7,013 bases of DNA. Origin: an uncultured Prevotellaceae bacterium (GTDB lineage: Bacteria; Bacteroidota; Bacteroidia; Bacteroidales; Bacteroidaceae). The notes under the pieces are model-generated. The model worked only from the letters and a program-made list of their open reading frames with translations, did no database searches and had not been told where the DNA came from. Shown here in pieces: positions 1 through 6,813 of the stretch; the stretch's first letter is position 1; every line of letters starts with the position of its first letter. The stretch lies in assembly GCA_947176655.1 (NCBI GenBank), contig CAMWRK010000112.1, forward strand, positions 1 through 7,013, in the 5' to 3' direction. The translations under genes were made by a program, and so were the position numbers.

Positions 1-1014
1 GTGCATACGGTCGTTGACGAGATAGTTCAGGCCGCCGTTCTGCGTGCCCCTCATGCCGTCGGCCACAGAAGGTATCCATTCGCCGTTCTCTCCGGGACGC
101 TGCATATCGTTCAGATTGTTGGCATTCGCAAAGACGGACACTCGCGAGTGGGTCGTGAACCTGAGAGCGAAGAGACGTGCCATGTATCTCTCGTTGGTGC
201 CGCCTCCGGCCTCCATATTGCCCAGCCAGCCAATCTGGTAGTCCTTCTTCAGTTTGACATCCATAACCAATTGTTCGTCACCTGTGTTCCTGCCAAGCAG
301 TTTGCTAGTCTTGCCCATGTCTTCGTACACCCGTATGTCCTTCACCATGTATGTAGGCAGGTTCTCCAGCATGATTGTACGGTCTTTCTTGAAGAAGTCC
401 TCGCCGTTCAGCAGCAGGCTTTCCACCTGTCTGCCGTTTACCAGGATGCGCCCGTCGTCCTTCAGCTCCACTCCGGGCAGCTGGCGTACCAAGGCATCCA
501 GCATGGAACCCTCCTCCAACTGGAAGGCATCGGCATTGTACACTATCGTATCGCCGCGGACATAGAACTTCACCTTCGTGGCCTTTACCGCCACCTCATT
601 CAATGCTGTCTCGCGGGGGAGACGCTTCATAAGGATGGGATCAAGAAGTATTCCTTGTTCGCGCCTCCTCAGTTTGTCAATCTTATATGGCTTTGTCACG
701 GTCTGGTATTTCTCTTTGCTCATGCGCAAGATATACTCTCCTGCCTCAGGTATGGCGAGAGTGTACACTGGGGACAAACCGGCAATTCCCATGTTTGCAT
801 TTATAACCCACTCGAAGACCAGCACACTGTCCTTTGTCAGCAGCTGTACCTTAACGTCAATCATCGGCTTGCGCGTGACATTGTCCAGAACCTGTCCGTA
901 AAGCACGTGATATTCCTTCTTCATCACATCGTCCATCGTTATGAGCGGTTTGTCTTGGGCGTGAGTACATGGCGACAATACGAGAAATAGGAAAAGGGCG
1001 ATATGTTGTTTCAT
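1..1014 (-). CDS. Outer-membrane beta-barrel protein with carboxypeptidase-like regulatory domain and TonB-plug-like region (C-terminus beyond window)
   Basis: The frame is open from the ATG at 1014 to base 1, giving 338 residues without a stop; the rest lies outside the window. Residues 1-19 form a signal peptide (MKQ, hydrophobic core, then T-H-A before Gln20). Residues about 37-115 resemble a carboxypeptidase-D regulatory-like beta-sandwich (YGQVLDNVTRKPM near its start). Residues about 136-250 resemble a TonB-receptor plug, with LNEVAVKA, GDTIVYNADAF, LDALVRQLPGVEL, ILVNGRQVE, LLLNGEDFF and DIRVYEDM. Barrel strands appear to begin near residue 258 (QIGWLGNMEAGGG). In Bacteroidota this architecture marks large outer-membrane beta-barrel proteins related to TonB-dependent receptors; whether this one uses TonB or carries a ligand cannot be judged. 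No TonB box was identified. It lies 58 bases downstream of the GIN-domain lipoprotein gene, probably last or late in the sigma-factor operon. The family is secure, the function is not. Confidence 0.93.
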   Translation of the reverse strand, partial: MKQHIALFLFLVLSPCTHAQDKPLITMDDVMKKEYHVLYGQVLDNVTRKPMIDVKVQLLTKDSVLVFEWVINANMGIAGLSPVYTLAIPEAGEYILRMSKEKYQTVTKPYKIDKLRRREQGILLDPILMKRLPRETALNEVAVKATKVKFYVRGDTIVYNADAFQLEEGSMLDALVRQLPGVELKDDGRILVNGRQVESLLLNGEDFFKKDRTIMLENLPTYMVKDIRVYEDMGKTSKLLGRNTGDEQLVMDVKLKKDYQIGWLGNMEAGGGTNERYMARLFALRFTTHSRVSVFANANNLNDMQRPGENGEWIPSVADGMRGTQNGGLNYLVNDRMH

Positions 1015-1072
1015 ACTATAATGTTATTGTTCTGACTGATCTCCAACCATGACTTGTGAATGTCGTAACAAA

Positions 1073-1900
1073 TCAGCCCACTTTAAGATTGTCAGTCTTA
1101 ATATAGGAAACACCTTGGGAGGACTGTTCGAGCCTGTCTGTTTTGCCGCTGAGAATCAGATGCGAAGCTCCGGACACAATGACGTTTGCCTGTTTGGCGT
1201 GGATTTCAAGTTCACCGTTCACTGCACCTGTCAGTTCCAGCCTCATCTTGCCGGAAGTGATTTTCCCCGCCACAGTTCTTGCTCCCGCTACATTCAGATC
1301 TGCGTTGCCGGTCAGCCGTACATCGCCCAAAGTTACTTTGCCGGCACCGCTAATATTCATTTCCAAGTCAGGTGCCTTGAATGCTCCGATGCTTATCGTC
1401 CCAGCTCCACTGAGATTGACCTCCAGTTCTTTCTCCTGCTCCACGCCCTTCATGAAGACAACCTCCAAGGCTCCGGCTCCCGTTATCTCCGAAAGGTAAG
1501 GAGCTGCAATGCGAATGGTGACGGGCGGAATATTGTAGGTGTTTGTCCCCTCTTTGTTCCCGTTCTCCTTATATGTAACCTTGAGCTCGCCATCATCCAC
1601 CCTGATGGAGTAGGCATCAATGGCTTTCTCGTTGCCGTACACCTCAATGGAGCAGGTCTTACTTTGGGTGTATTCCATACGGACTGTACCGCTCAGCTCC
1701 ACTTCATGGAATGTGCGTGACGGCAACTTTATAGCTGTGACTTTGCCCCACTTCTCGGAATCCTGGTAGTCGTGATTGGATGTCTTCAATGTCTGTTGCG
1801 TGTCGTTGCATATCACATTACTGCATGAGGCGGCAAGTGGCGATAGCGCGATAATCATAATGGCAGAAATGATGTGTCTGTTCATTGTGTATGAGTTCAT
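1073..1900 (-). CDS. GIN-domain (DUF2807) putative lipoprotein
   Basis: This 275-residue protein has a hydrophobic N-terminus ending in LAASC at Cys26, a plausible but not ideal lipobox, so it is probably a lipoprotein. An internal ATG at residue 6 (1883-1885) could be the true start and would give a more compact signal peptide. Residues about 60-260 match the GIN / putative auto-transporter adhesin head domain. It starts with FHEVELSGTVRMEY and DDGELKVTY, then a run of similar beta-helix turns centred on SGAG-like motifs at residues 141, 165, 185, 206, 225 and 244, about 19-24 residues apart. GIN-domain proteins are mostly uncharacterised envelope proteins; adhesion is suggested by the family name but not shown here. 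The gene sits 58 bases after the presumed anti-sigma gene and 58 bases before the outer-membrane protein gene, so it is probably part of a four-gene operon. A role as sensor or target of the sigma system is inference. Confidence 0.9.
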   Translation of the reverse strand: MNSYTMNRHIISAIMIIALSPLAASCSNVICNDTQQTLKTSNHDYQDSEKWGKVTAIKLPSRTFHEVELSGTVRMEYTQSKTCSIEVYGNEKAIDAYSIRVDDGELKVTYKENGNKEGTNTYNIPPVTIRIAAPYLSEITGAGALEVVFMKGVEQEKELEVNLSGAGTISIGAFKAPDLEMNISGAGKVTLGDVRLTGNADLNVAGARTVAGKITSGKMRLELTGAVNGELEIHAKQANVIVSGASHLILSGKTDRLEQSSQGVSYIKTDNLKVG

Positions 1901-1958
1901 AGTTATTTGTAATGCTCTATGTGATTCTGTCCGTATTTCAATTACCGGTGAGTTTACG

Positions 1959-2495
1959 TCATTTCTGTGCCATCGTCTCGTCTAACAGGCTGTGTATATG
2001 CTGCATACTGCGCAGATGGCTGCTGTAAACCTGGGTAATGTAGAATATCTTAAGGTCGTCGGACATAGGCTCGGTCAGGATGCGCTCCACCAGAGTCTCA
2101 GGCTCCGTCTCCATTTTCTTTACCTCTTGCAGAAGAGCCTCCCGCGTGTCCTCGTTCAATTCCGCTGCCAGCATGACTATGTATTCGGATTCACTCCACA
2201 GTTTGGCCTTGTAATATCCTCTTACCTCGGCTATGGTCAGTTTTACCTGCTGTGGCATCGGCTGTAGCGTAGAATCCACGTCTGTCAGAGGCTGGACAAG
2301 CAGAAACACAATGCCCGTTATTACCGCTGCTAAAGCGGAAAGCACGCCTATGTACACCCTCTGCCTGTTGCGATGCGGACGTTCCACACACTCCAGTCCG
2401 GCAATAAAACGCTTACGGCTGCCATGACTCATTGGTGGAACGTCCCATGCTGCCTCCAATCTTTGTTTCAGTGCTTTGTCAATGTCTTTTTTCAT
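1959..2495 (-). CDS. Single-pass membrane protein, probable anti-sigma factor
   Basis: This 178-residue protein has no signal peptide but one clear membrane segment at about residues 47-67 (VYIGVLSALAAVITGIVF), preceded by Arg/His-rich residues. The N-terminal 46 residues should therefore face the cytoplasm and the C-terminal ~110 residues the periplasm. The cytoplasmic part is charged and helical (KDIDKALKQRLEAAW); the periplasmic part is predicted helical, with an acidic EVKKMETEPETLVERIL stretch and a final ITQVYSSHLRSMQHIHSLLDE helix. The start ATG overlaps the end of the sigma-factor gene by 17 bases, which suggests translational coupling and matched amounts of the two proteins. Position and topology together support an anti-sigma role. 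No HxxxCxxC zinc anti-sigma motif is present, and I recognise no named domain, so binding to the sigma factor remains inferred. It could instead be an unrelated membrane protein of the operon. Confidence 0.87.
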   Translation of the reverse strand: MKKDIDKALKQRLEAAWDVPPMSHGSRKRFIAGLECVERPHRNRQRVYIGVLSALAAVITGIVFLLVQPLTDVDSTLQPMPQQVKLTIAEVRGYYKAKLWSESEYIVMLAAELNEDTREALLQEVKKMETEPETLVERILTEPMSDDLKIFYITQVYSSHLRSMQHIHSLLDETMAQK

Positions 2496-3123
2496 TCTTG
2501 AACCAGTTTACAAGTTTCTGTTTTGCCCTTGTGAGATGTGCCCTCACACCGGAGCTTGATATGTGCAGAACAGAAGCTATCTCATCATAACTCATTTCCT
2601 CAATCACAGCCAGTTGCAACACTGTTCTGCTTTGCTGTGGCAGAGCCTCTATGGCACTGTACAACAGTTCGCTTCTTTCTTCCCGTACCAACTGCTCGTC
2701 CAGACTCTGCTCATCACATATTTCCTTCTGCTCGTCCAACACCTCCCAATCGATATGCCTTTTACGCAAACGGTCTACGCACTCGTTTATCGTCATGCGC
2801 CGAAGTCTGCGTCCCATGCCTCCGAAGTCCGGAACAAGTATCACAGGATTGGTCAACGTGCGCAACAGTATCTCCTGCACCACATCCTCTGCCTCCTGGG
2901 CGTTGTCCAGCATACGGTATGCCGTAACGTGCACCCTTCGAGCGAACAGGTCGTAAAAGGCAAGCTGTGCCCGACGTTCCCGTCTGGTACATCCACGTAT
3001 GATGTGCTCGTATGCTACTTTGTTTTTCTCCACAGCAAGTATATTCCGGCAGACCTGTGCCGTAGTATGCCATTCCGATTGGCTTCTACTTATATGACGC
3101 ACGCAGAAGTCATTTTGCTGCAT
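2479..3123 (-). CDS. ECF-family RNA polymerase sigma factor
   Basis: The ORF gives 214 residues with the two domains of an extracytoplasmic-function sigma-70 factor. Region 2 spans about 52-121: AQLAFYDLFARRV, then AEDVVQEILLRTL for core binding, then RRMTINECVDRLRKR at the -10-recognition end. Region 4 spans about 153-206: AIEALPQQSRTVLQL, then the helix-turn-helix MSYDEIASVLHISSSGVRAHLTRAKQKL. There is no region 1 or 3. The ATG at 3123 is the first possible start (an in-frame TGA lies just upstream), but residues 1-30 do not look like an ECF N-terminus. A GTG at 3031-3033 would begin MEKNKVAYEHIIRGC, which fits the family much better and gives 184 residues. The gene overlaps the presumed anti-sigma gene by 17 bases and heads the operon. 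Sigma identity is firm; the start and target promoters are not. Confidence 0.94.
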   Translation of the reverse strand: MQQNDFCVRHISRSQSEWHTTAQVCRNILAVEKNKVAYEHIIRGCTRRERRAQLAFYDLFARRVHVTAYRMLDNAQEAEDVVQEILLRTLTNPVILVPDFGGMGRRLRRMTINECVDRLRKRHIDWEVLDEQKEICDEQSLDEQLVREERSELLYSAIEALPQQSRTVLQLAVIEEMSYDEIASVLHISSSGVRAHLTRAKQKLVNWFKNEKRH

Positions 3124-3183
3124 CCTGCGTCAACTTTTTTCATAATGCCATACCGCAAGTCAATAAAAACACATAGCGCACAT

Positions 3184-3215
3184 AAAAACTACATGCACGG
3201 ACATCTGCTCACAAT
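3184..3215 (-). promoter_or_regulatory. Candidate sigma-ABfr-type promoter for the ECF sigma operon
   Basis: On the minus strand ATTG (3215-3212) is followed after 20 bases by TAGTTTTT (3191-3184). The Bacteroides housekeeping consensus is TTTG, about 19-21 bases, then TAnnTTTG, so each element has one mismatch. Transcription would begin near 3177, about 55 bases before the first possible start of the sigma gene. The surroundings are T-rich on this strand, so a chance match is possible. Confidence 0.33.
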
Positions 3216-3219
3216 GTCC
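3199..3219. repeat. Inverted repeat GGACAT-N9-ATGTCC in the sigma operon leader region
   Basis: A perfect 6-base inverted repeat (GGACAT at 3199-3204, ATGTCC at 3214-3219) with a 9-base spacer lies in the only gap between nspC and the sigma gene. It overlaps the -33 half and spacer of the candidate promoter. It could be a protein-binding site or a weak hairpin. On the minus strand a GTTTTT run follows only after about 9 bases, so it is a poor intrinsic terminator for the upstream operon. Confidence 0.4.
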
Positions 3220-3275
3220 ACAAAAGCAAAAACACATCTATCTCCCCCACTCTCATCGCTCACCTCTCACCGCCA

Positions 3276-4448
3276 TCAATCCATACGGTCACGATAGTCC
3301 TCATAGCGGAACTCCCGCAACACCTCATGCGCGCCATCCTGACGAAGAATAGTCAGCGCTGGATGATGGATGCCGTTGAACATGCACGTCTTCACTGTAG
3401 TATAGTGTATCATGTCCTCGAAAATGATGCGCTCACCAATCTGCAACCGGTGGTCGAACCGCCATGAACTAAGGAAATCACCGCTAAGGCAAGAGTTAGC
3501 CCCCAGACGGTAGACATATCCATCGCCGTCCTGTGCCGAGGTGACATTTCCGTCTGGGTCTTCAATAGTCTCCGCTCCACGCACTGCCGGCCAATATGGC
3601 ATCTCCAGGCAATCGGGCATGTGGCAGGTGAAAGATACGTCAAGAATGGCGGTGCGTATACCGTGATTCTCTACGACATCCACCACCGAAGCGACCAACG
3701 GTCCGGTCTGCCAGGCAAAAGCAGAACCCGGCTCCAGTATGACATGCAGATTTGGATAACGCCGGCGCAAGCCAAGTATGGTCTCAACAAGAAGAGACAC
3801 ATTGTAGCCCTTGCGGGTCATAAGATGCCCGCCTCCGAGATTAAGCCACTTCAGATGGTGGAACAGGTGTCCGAACCTGCGTTCCATGTGTACGAGGTTG
3901 TCAACAAAATCTTCCGCACTGCTTTCGCAATGGCAATGGCAATGAAAACCCTCAAGACCTTCCGGAAGTATGTCAGGCATATCGGCCGAGATGACACCGA
4001 AACGGGAACCCGGAGCCGTAGGATTGTACAGGTCGGTTTCGATATGGGAATGTTCCGGATTGATGCGCAAGCCACAACTCACCATACGCCCGGCACCATG
4101 TTCTTCATTCCAACGGCTGACCATCGGATAGAAATGGCTGAACTGGGAAAAACTGTTGAACGTTATGTGAGACGAGCAACGCAATATCTCGTCAAAAGTA
4201 TCTTCGCTATACGCCGGACTGTACGTATGAGCCGGACTGCCGAACTCCTCCAAAGCCAGACGGGCTTCGTATGGACTGCTTGCCGTGGTGTGTGATATAT
4301 ATTCACGGAAAATCGGGAATGTCTTCCACAACGCAAAAGCCTTGAAAGCCAAAATTATTTCGGCACCGCTTTCCTGTGCCACTTCCCTGATGAGAGAAAG
4401 ATTGCGACGCAGCATACTTTCCTCTATCATATAGTATGGTGTCTTCAC
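3276..4448 (-). CDS. nspC: Carboxynorspermidine/carboxyspermidine decarboxylase
   Basis: This cytoplasmic fold-type III PLP enzyme removes the carboxyl group from carboxyspermidine or carboxynorspermidine, the last step of the dehydrogenase/decarboxylase polyamine route. Gut Bacteroides are known to make spermidine this way. The 390-residue length is normal. Lys36 in LAFKAFA is the expected PLP Schiff-base lysine. Later come NLGGGHLMTRKGYN (Gly205-207, phosphate binding), ILEPGSAFAW (Glu239) and LGANSCLSGDF with the catalytic-type Cys320. An HCHCHCE run at 169-175 occupies the barrel strand where the family has conserved His/Cys/Glu. The start is GTG: no in-frame ATG lies upstream before a stop, and MKTPYYMIEESMLRRNL matches the family N-terminus better than the ATG at residue 7. 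It begins 14 bases after the PCMD-protein gene, so it is probably co-transcribed. The partner carboxyspermidine dehydrogenase is not in the window. Confidence 0.95.
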   Translation of the reverse strand: MKTPYYMIEESMLRRNLSLIREVAQESGAEIILAFKAFALWKTFPIFREYISHTTASSPYEARLALEEFGSPAHTYSPAYSEDTFDEILRCSSHITFNSFSQFSHFYPMVSRWNEEHGAGRMVSCGLRINPEHSHIETDLYNPTAPGSRFGVISADMPDILPEGLEGFHCHCHCESSAEDFVDNLVHMERRFGHLFHHLKWLNLGGGHLMTRKGYNVSLLVETILGLRRRYPNLHVILEPGSAFAWQTGPLVASVVDVVENHGIRTAILDVSFTCHMPDCLEMPYWPAVRGAETIEDPDGNVTSAQDGDGYVYRLGANSCLSGDFLSSWRFDHRLQIGERIIFEDMIHYTTVKTCMFNGIHHPALTILRQDGAHEVLREFRYEDYRDRMD

Positions 4449-4462
4449 GGATATCTGCTCTG

Positions 4463-5434
4463 CTATTGTTTATACACCCACTTTATGTTGTCAAGCCACA
4501 GAGTGGTTCCGACACTACCTACGTACGCACCGCCGCAACTGCTGTCAAACTTCACTATGGCATGTGTCGGTATAGCATTGGCCTCCGCCCATCCGTTCTC
4601 GTCTACCGGAACAAGCACTCCCTTGCTGTTCCTGACATATATGCGCGATGCACCGTTCAACAGTTTCATATTGTCGCGATAGAAAGGCTGGCCGCTGATG
4701 TCCCCGTAATTGATATTGAATGTCCTGCCATTTACCCATCCGTCGGTAGATTCTCCGAAACGGTAAACGAGCGTACCCACACGCTTGGCCGTAATGTTGC
4801 CTTTGACATCCTCTCTGCGCTGTTGGAGAATAACGAGCATTTCCGGCATATCCTTACCGGGAACTGTGCTTACCTTTGAGAAGCCGGTCTGACGTATGCG
4901 GTTAGGCTCATTGGTCAGTTTTACTCGGTAATCCAGTTTTATTGCCGTCGGGCGTCCGGCAAACGGCATTCCCAAGTCCATCTTGGACATTGGATTATCC
5001 GTGTTCGTAATCGGCTCTATCATCTGACCGGTAAAAATGGAACCGGAGGCAAGCACGCTGATGTTTACCAGTCCAAGCACCTTGACTTTCTCTACGTGTG
5101 TCTCCAATTTGGCACAGCAACCATTCATGTGTTTGTCGGGATAGACACTGGCGTTCGTCTTGTTTATGCCGCTCACACGTGCATACACATTGCTGGTGGC
5201 CCAAGGCGAACCGCCCTGATTGGTGTAAGGTATGTTCTGCTTGCCATTTTCCTTCTTCCAATGGGCACCGGGGGCTATCTCGTAAAGAATCCTTGTCTCG
5301 CCGCCAATGATGCCGCTTTCCTTTATATCCCTTTTAAGCCATTGTTCAAAGTCGGCATACTTTATCAGCTCTTCCCTCTGCGCATCGACTGTCATCGAGC
5401 ACAAAAAGGCAAGTGAAAATACAATTCCTTTCAT
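4463..5434 (-). CDS. Secreted PCMD-domain protein (putative carbohydrate metabolism domain)
   Basis: This 323-residue protein has a signal peptide, residues 1-18, with likely cleavage after Val-Asp-Ala and a mature N-terminus at Gln19. No lipobox follows, so it is probably soluble in the periplasm or exported. The body matches the PCMD family of Bacteroidota. FEQWLKRDIKESGIIGGETR (29-48) resembles the N-terminal beta-sandwich part. Residues 105-170 carry the hallmark order: paired cysteines 106-107, LETH, GLVNISVLASGSIFTGQM, then GMPFAGRPTAIKLDYRVK. Near the C-terminus VKFDSSCGGAYVGSVGTTL is followed by WLDNIKWVY. The family is structurally beta-rich and named for presumed carbohydrate handling, but no enzymatic activity or catalytic residues are established, and none can be assigned here. 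It lies between the outer-membrane barrel gene (40-base gap) and nspC (14-base gap). Confidence 0.88.
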   Translation of the reverse strand: MKGIVFSLAFLCSMTVDAQREELIKYADFEQWLKRDIKESGIIGGETRILYEIAPGAHWKKENGKQNIPYTNQGGSPWATSNVYARVSGINKTNASVYPDKHMNGCCAKLETHVEKVKVLGLVNISVLASGSIFTGQMIEPITNTDNPMSKMDLGMPFAGRPTAIKLDYRVKLTNEPNRIRQTGFSKVSTVPGKDMPEMLVILQQRREDVKGNITAKRVGTLVYRFGESTDGWVNGRTFNINYGDISGQPFYRDNMKLLNGASRIYVRNSKGVLVPVDENGWAEANAIPTHAIVKFDSSCGGAYVGSVGTTLWLDNIKWVYKQ

Positions 5435-5474
5435 ATTGTTGTTGCGGGTTAGCGTAGTAATATCATACCATGGA

Positions 5475-6776
5475 TCAGAAAGCCTCGCCTATGTTGAACA
5501 CTATACTGTTGCCTGTCTTGGTGAATCCCCAGTCCACACGCACGTTGACACGCGGCTTGAACTCCCAACGCACACCGAAGCCATACGTAGGAAGGGTCTG
5601 GTTCATGTAAATATGCTTAAAATCATGGAATATATTGATGGCACCTACCCATGCCACGACACCGAAACGCCAGATAAGACGCTGGCGGAGTTCCAACTGG
5701 GTCTCTATCACATTGTTATCGCGGAACTGACCGAAAAAGTATCCGCGTCCCATACCTTGATTGCCGGTGCTGGAAAGACGAATCCATGGAATGACTTCGT
5801 TGCCGTAGTTGAAACGTCCATGCGCCTGAAAGGCAAGTATACATTTTTTCCACAACGGGGCATAGGTCTGATACTTCAAATCGGTAGTGAAGAAGCCATA
5901 CTTGTTCAAGCCCGGGATATAACCCAGTTGCTGGAAACTGAAATAATGTCCACTATAGGCATTCGTGGCAAAATCACGTGAATCATACGTGAACGTAAAG
6001 CCCAGACCTGTCGCCACCTGCGTGAACGGCTGATACCCGCTACCGTCCGGCAATTCGAGAAGTTTACTCATCAGAGCCGGATTGCTGTTTGTATAAAGAT
6101 TGGAATACAGGAAATCCACCTTCGGACCGAAGAACAGGTTATCTGCCAGACGCCACGTGAAGTCTCCCTCAAATTTGAGCAGCAACTGTTTGGAGTCCAC
6201 ACGGTACTCATTAGGGACACCTCTGTTGAGAGGATTCCTGTCCCATGCCACACTGGCATCGTAATTCTTCATTGACGTATCGTAGCCGATGCCCCAGAAA
6301 GCAGATGGATAGTGTGTAAAACTGAATTCATAATTGAACCTCCGTCTGTCCCCTTTCAGGTAATTGTGTCCTTCCACACCTACGGCAACAATACCCTTTA
6401 CACTGACCTGGAAAAAGCTGTTGATGGTACTTTTCCGAAGCGTAGGATCTGTCTTGTCGAATGTATACAAGGCACTGTAACCGCCGCCTATGGCAAAGCC
6501 GGTATTGATATTATACGCCGGCCCGAAGACAAAGCCGCCATCATAGATCTTGTCACTGCGCAGCTTGTTGGAGTTGGCAAGATAGTTATAAACCCAGTAA
6601 AACGGTTTCAGCGTTTTGCTGTCAGTAAGTTTATAGGTACGCTTGTCACCGGTAACGGAATCTATCACCACACTGTCACGGAGTGCCGGAGCCGACATAT
6701 CGTAAGCATCGGCAAGCAACGTGCAGAACAAGACGGCAACAAAAAACAAATATCGTTTCATGAACATAGAATGCAA
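5475..6776 (-). CDS. BamA/Omp85-type outer-membrane beta-barrel protein without POTRA domains
   Basis: The ORF encodes up to 433 residues. The ATG at 6761-6759 (residue 6) is the likeliest start, because it begins a compact signal peptide MKRYLFFVAVLFCTLLADA with cleavage after Ala-Asp-Ala; the ATG codons at residues 1 and 4 are alternatives. After a short linker with no room for POTRA repeats, alternating aromatic and hydrophobic residues run to the C-terminus. TFTYDSRDFATNAYSGHYFSF (263-281) and GRGYFFGQFRDNN (343-355) match Omp85 signatures; the second corresponds to the conserved loop-6 (V/I)RG(F/Y) element with Arg344. The protein ends in Phe, as expected for a BAM substrate. Family members include surface-antigen D15 and phospholipase-associated barrels; the function of this one is unknown. 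It is the first gene of the probable operon with the PCMD protein and nspC, divergent from fbp. Confidence 0.92.
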   Translation of the reverse strand: MHSMFMKRYLFFVAVLFCTLLADAYDMSAPALRDSVVIDSVTGDKRTYKLTDSKTLKPFYWVYNYLANSNKLRSDKIYDGGFVFGPAYNINTGFAIGGGYSALYTFDKTDPTLRKSTINSFFQVSVKGIVAVGVEGHNYLKGDRRRFNYEFSFTHYPSAFWGIGYDTSMKNYDASVAWDRNPLNRGVPNEYRVDSKQLLLKFEGDFTWRLADNLFFGPKVDFLYSNLYTNSNPALMSKLLELPDGSGYQPFTQVATGLGFTFTYDSRDFATNAYSGHYFSFQQLGYIPGLNKYGFFTTDLKYQTYAPLWKKCILAFQAHGRFNYGNEVIPWIRLSSTGNQGMGRGYFFGQFRDNNVIETQLELRQRLIWRFGVVAWVGAINIFHDFKHIYMNQTLPTYGFGVRWEFKPRVNVRVDWGFTKTGNSIVFNIGEAF

Positions 6777-6813
6777 TAATTACGTCCTCACAATCTAAAG
6801 AGCATTTCGTTTG

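Noticed and set aside
1..990. Long + strand open frame opposite the outer-membrane protein gene
   Set aside because: The minus-strand frame has a signal peptide, a regulatory domain and plug motifs; the + frame protein is His/Gln/Val-rich without recognisable domains and is an antisense shadow.
1049..1720. + strand open frame opposite the GIN-domain gene
   Set aside because: The Cys/His-rich composition reflects the complement of the GAG repeats; no domain is visible.
1901..1958. Possible promoter or terminator in the gap before the GIN gene
   Set aside because: No TAnnTTTG element and no stem with a T-run was found on the minus strand; the gap is best read as intra-operon.
2563..3297. + strand open frame of 244 codons across the sigma gene and the following gap
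   Set aside because: It lies opposite a clear ECF sigma factor and its translation shows no family motif.
3621..4295. + strand open frame inside nspC
   Set aside because: It is antisense to a confidently identified decarboxylase and has no recognisable domain.
5435..5474. Possible terminator between the barrel and PCMD genes
   Set aside because: No inverted repeat followed by a T-run is present in these 40 bases.
5307..5981. + strand open frame spanning the Omp85/PCMD junction
   Set aside because: It overlaps two real minus-strand genes and lacks any family signature.
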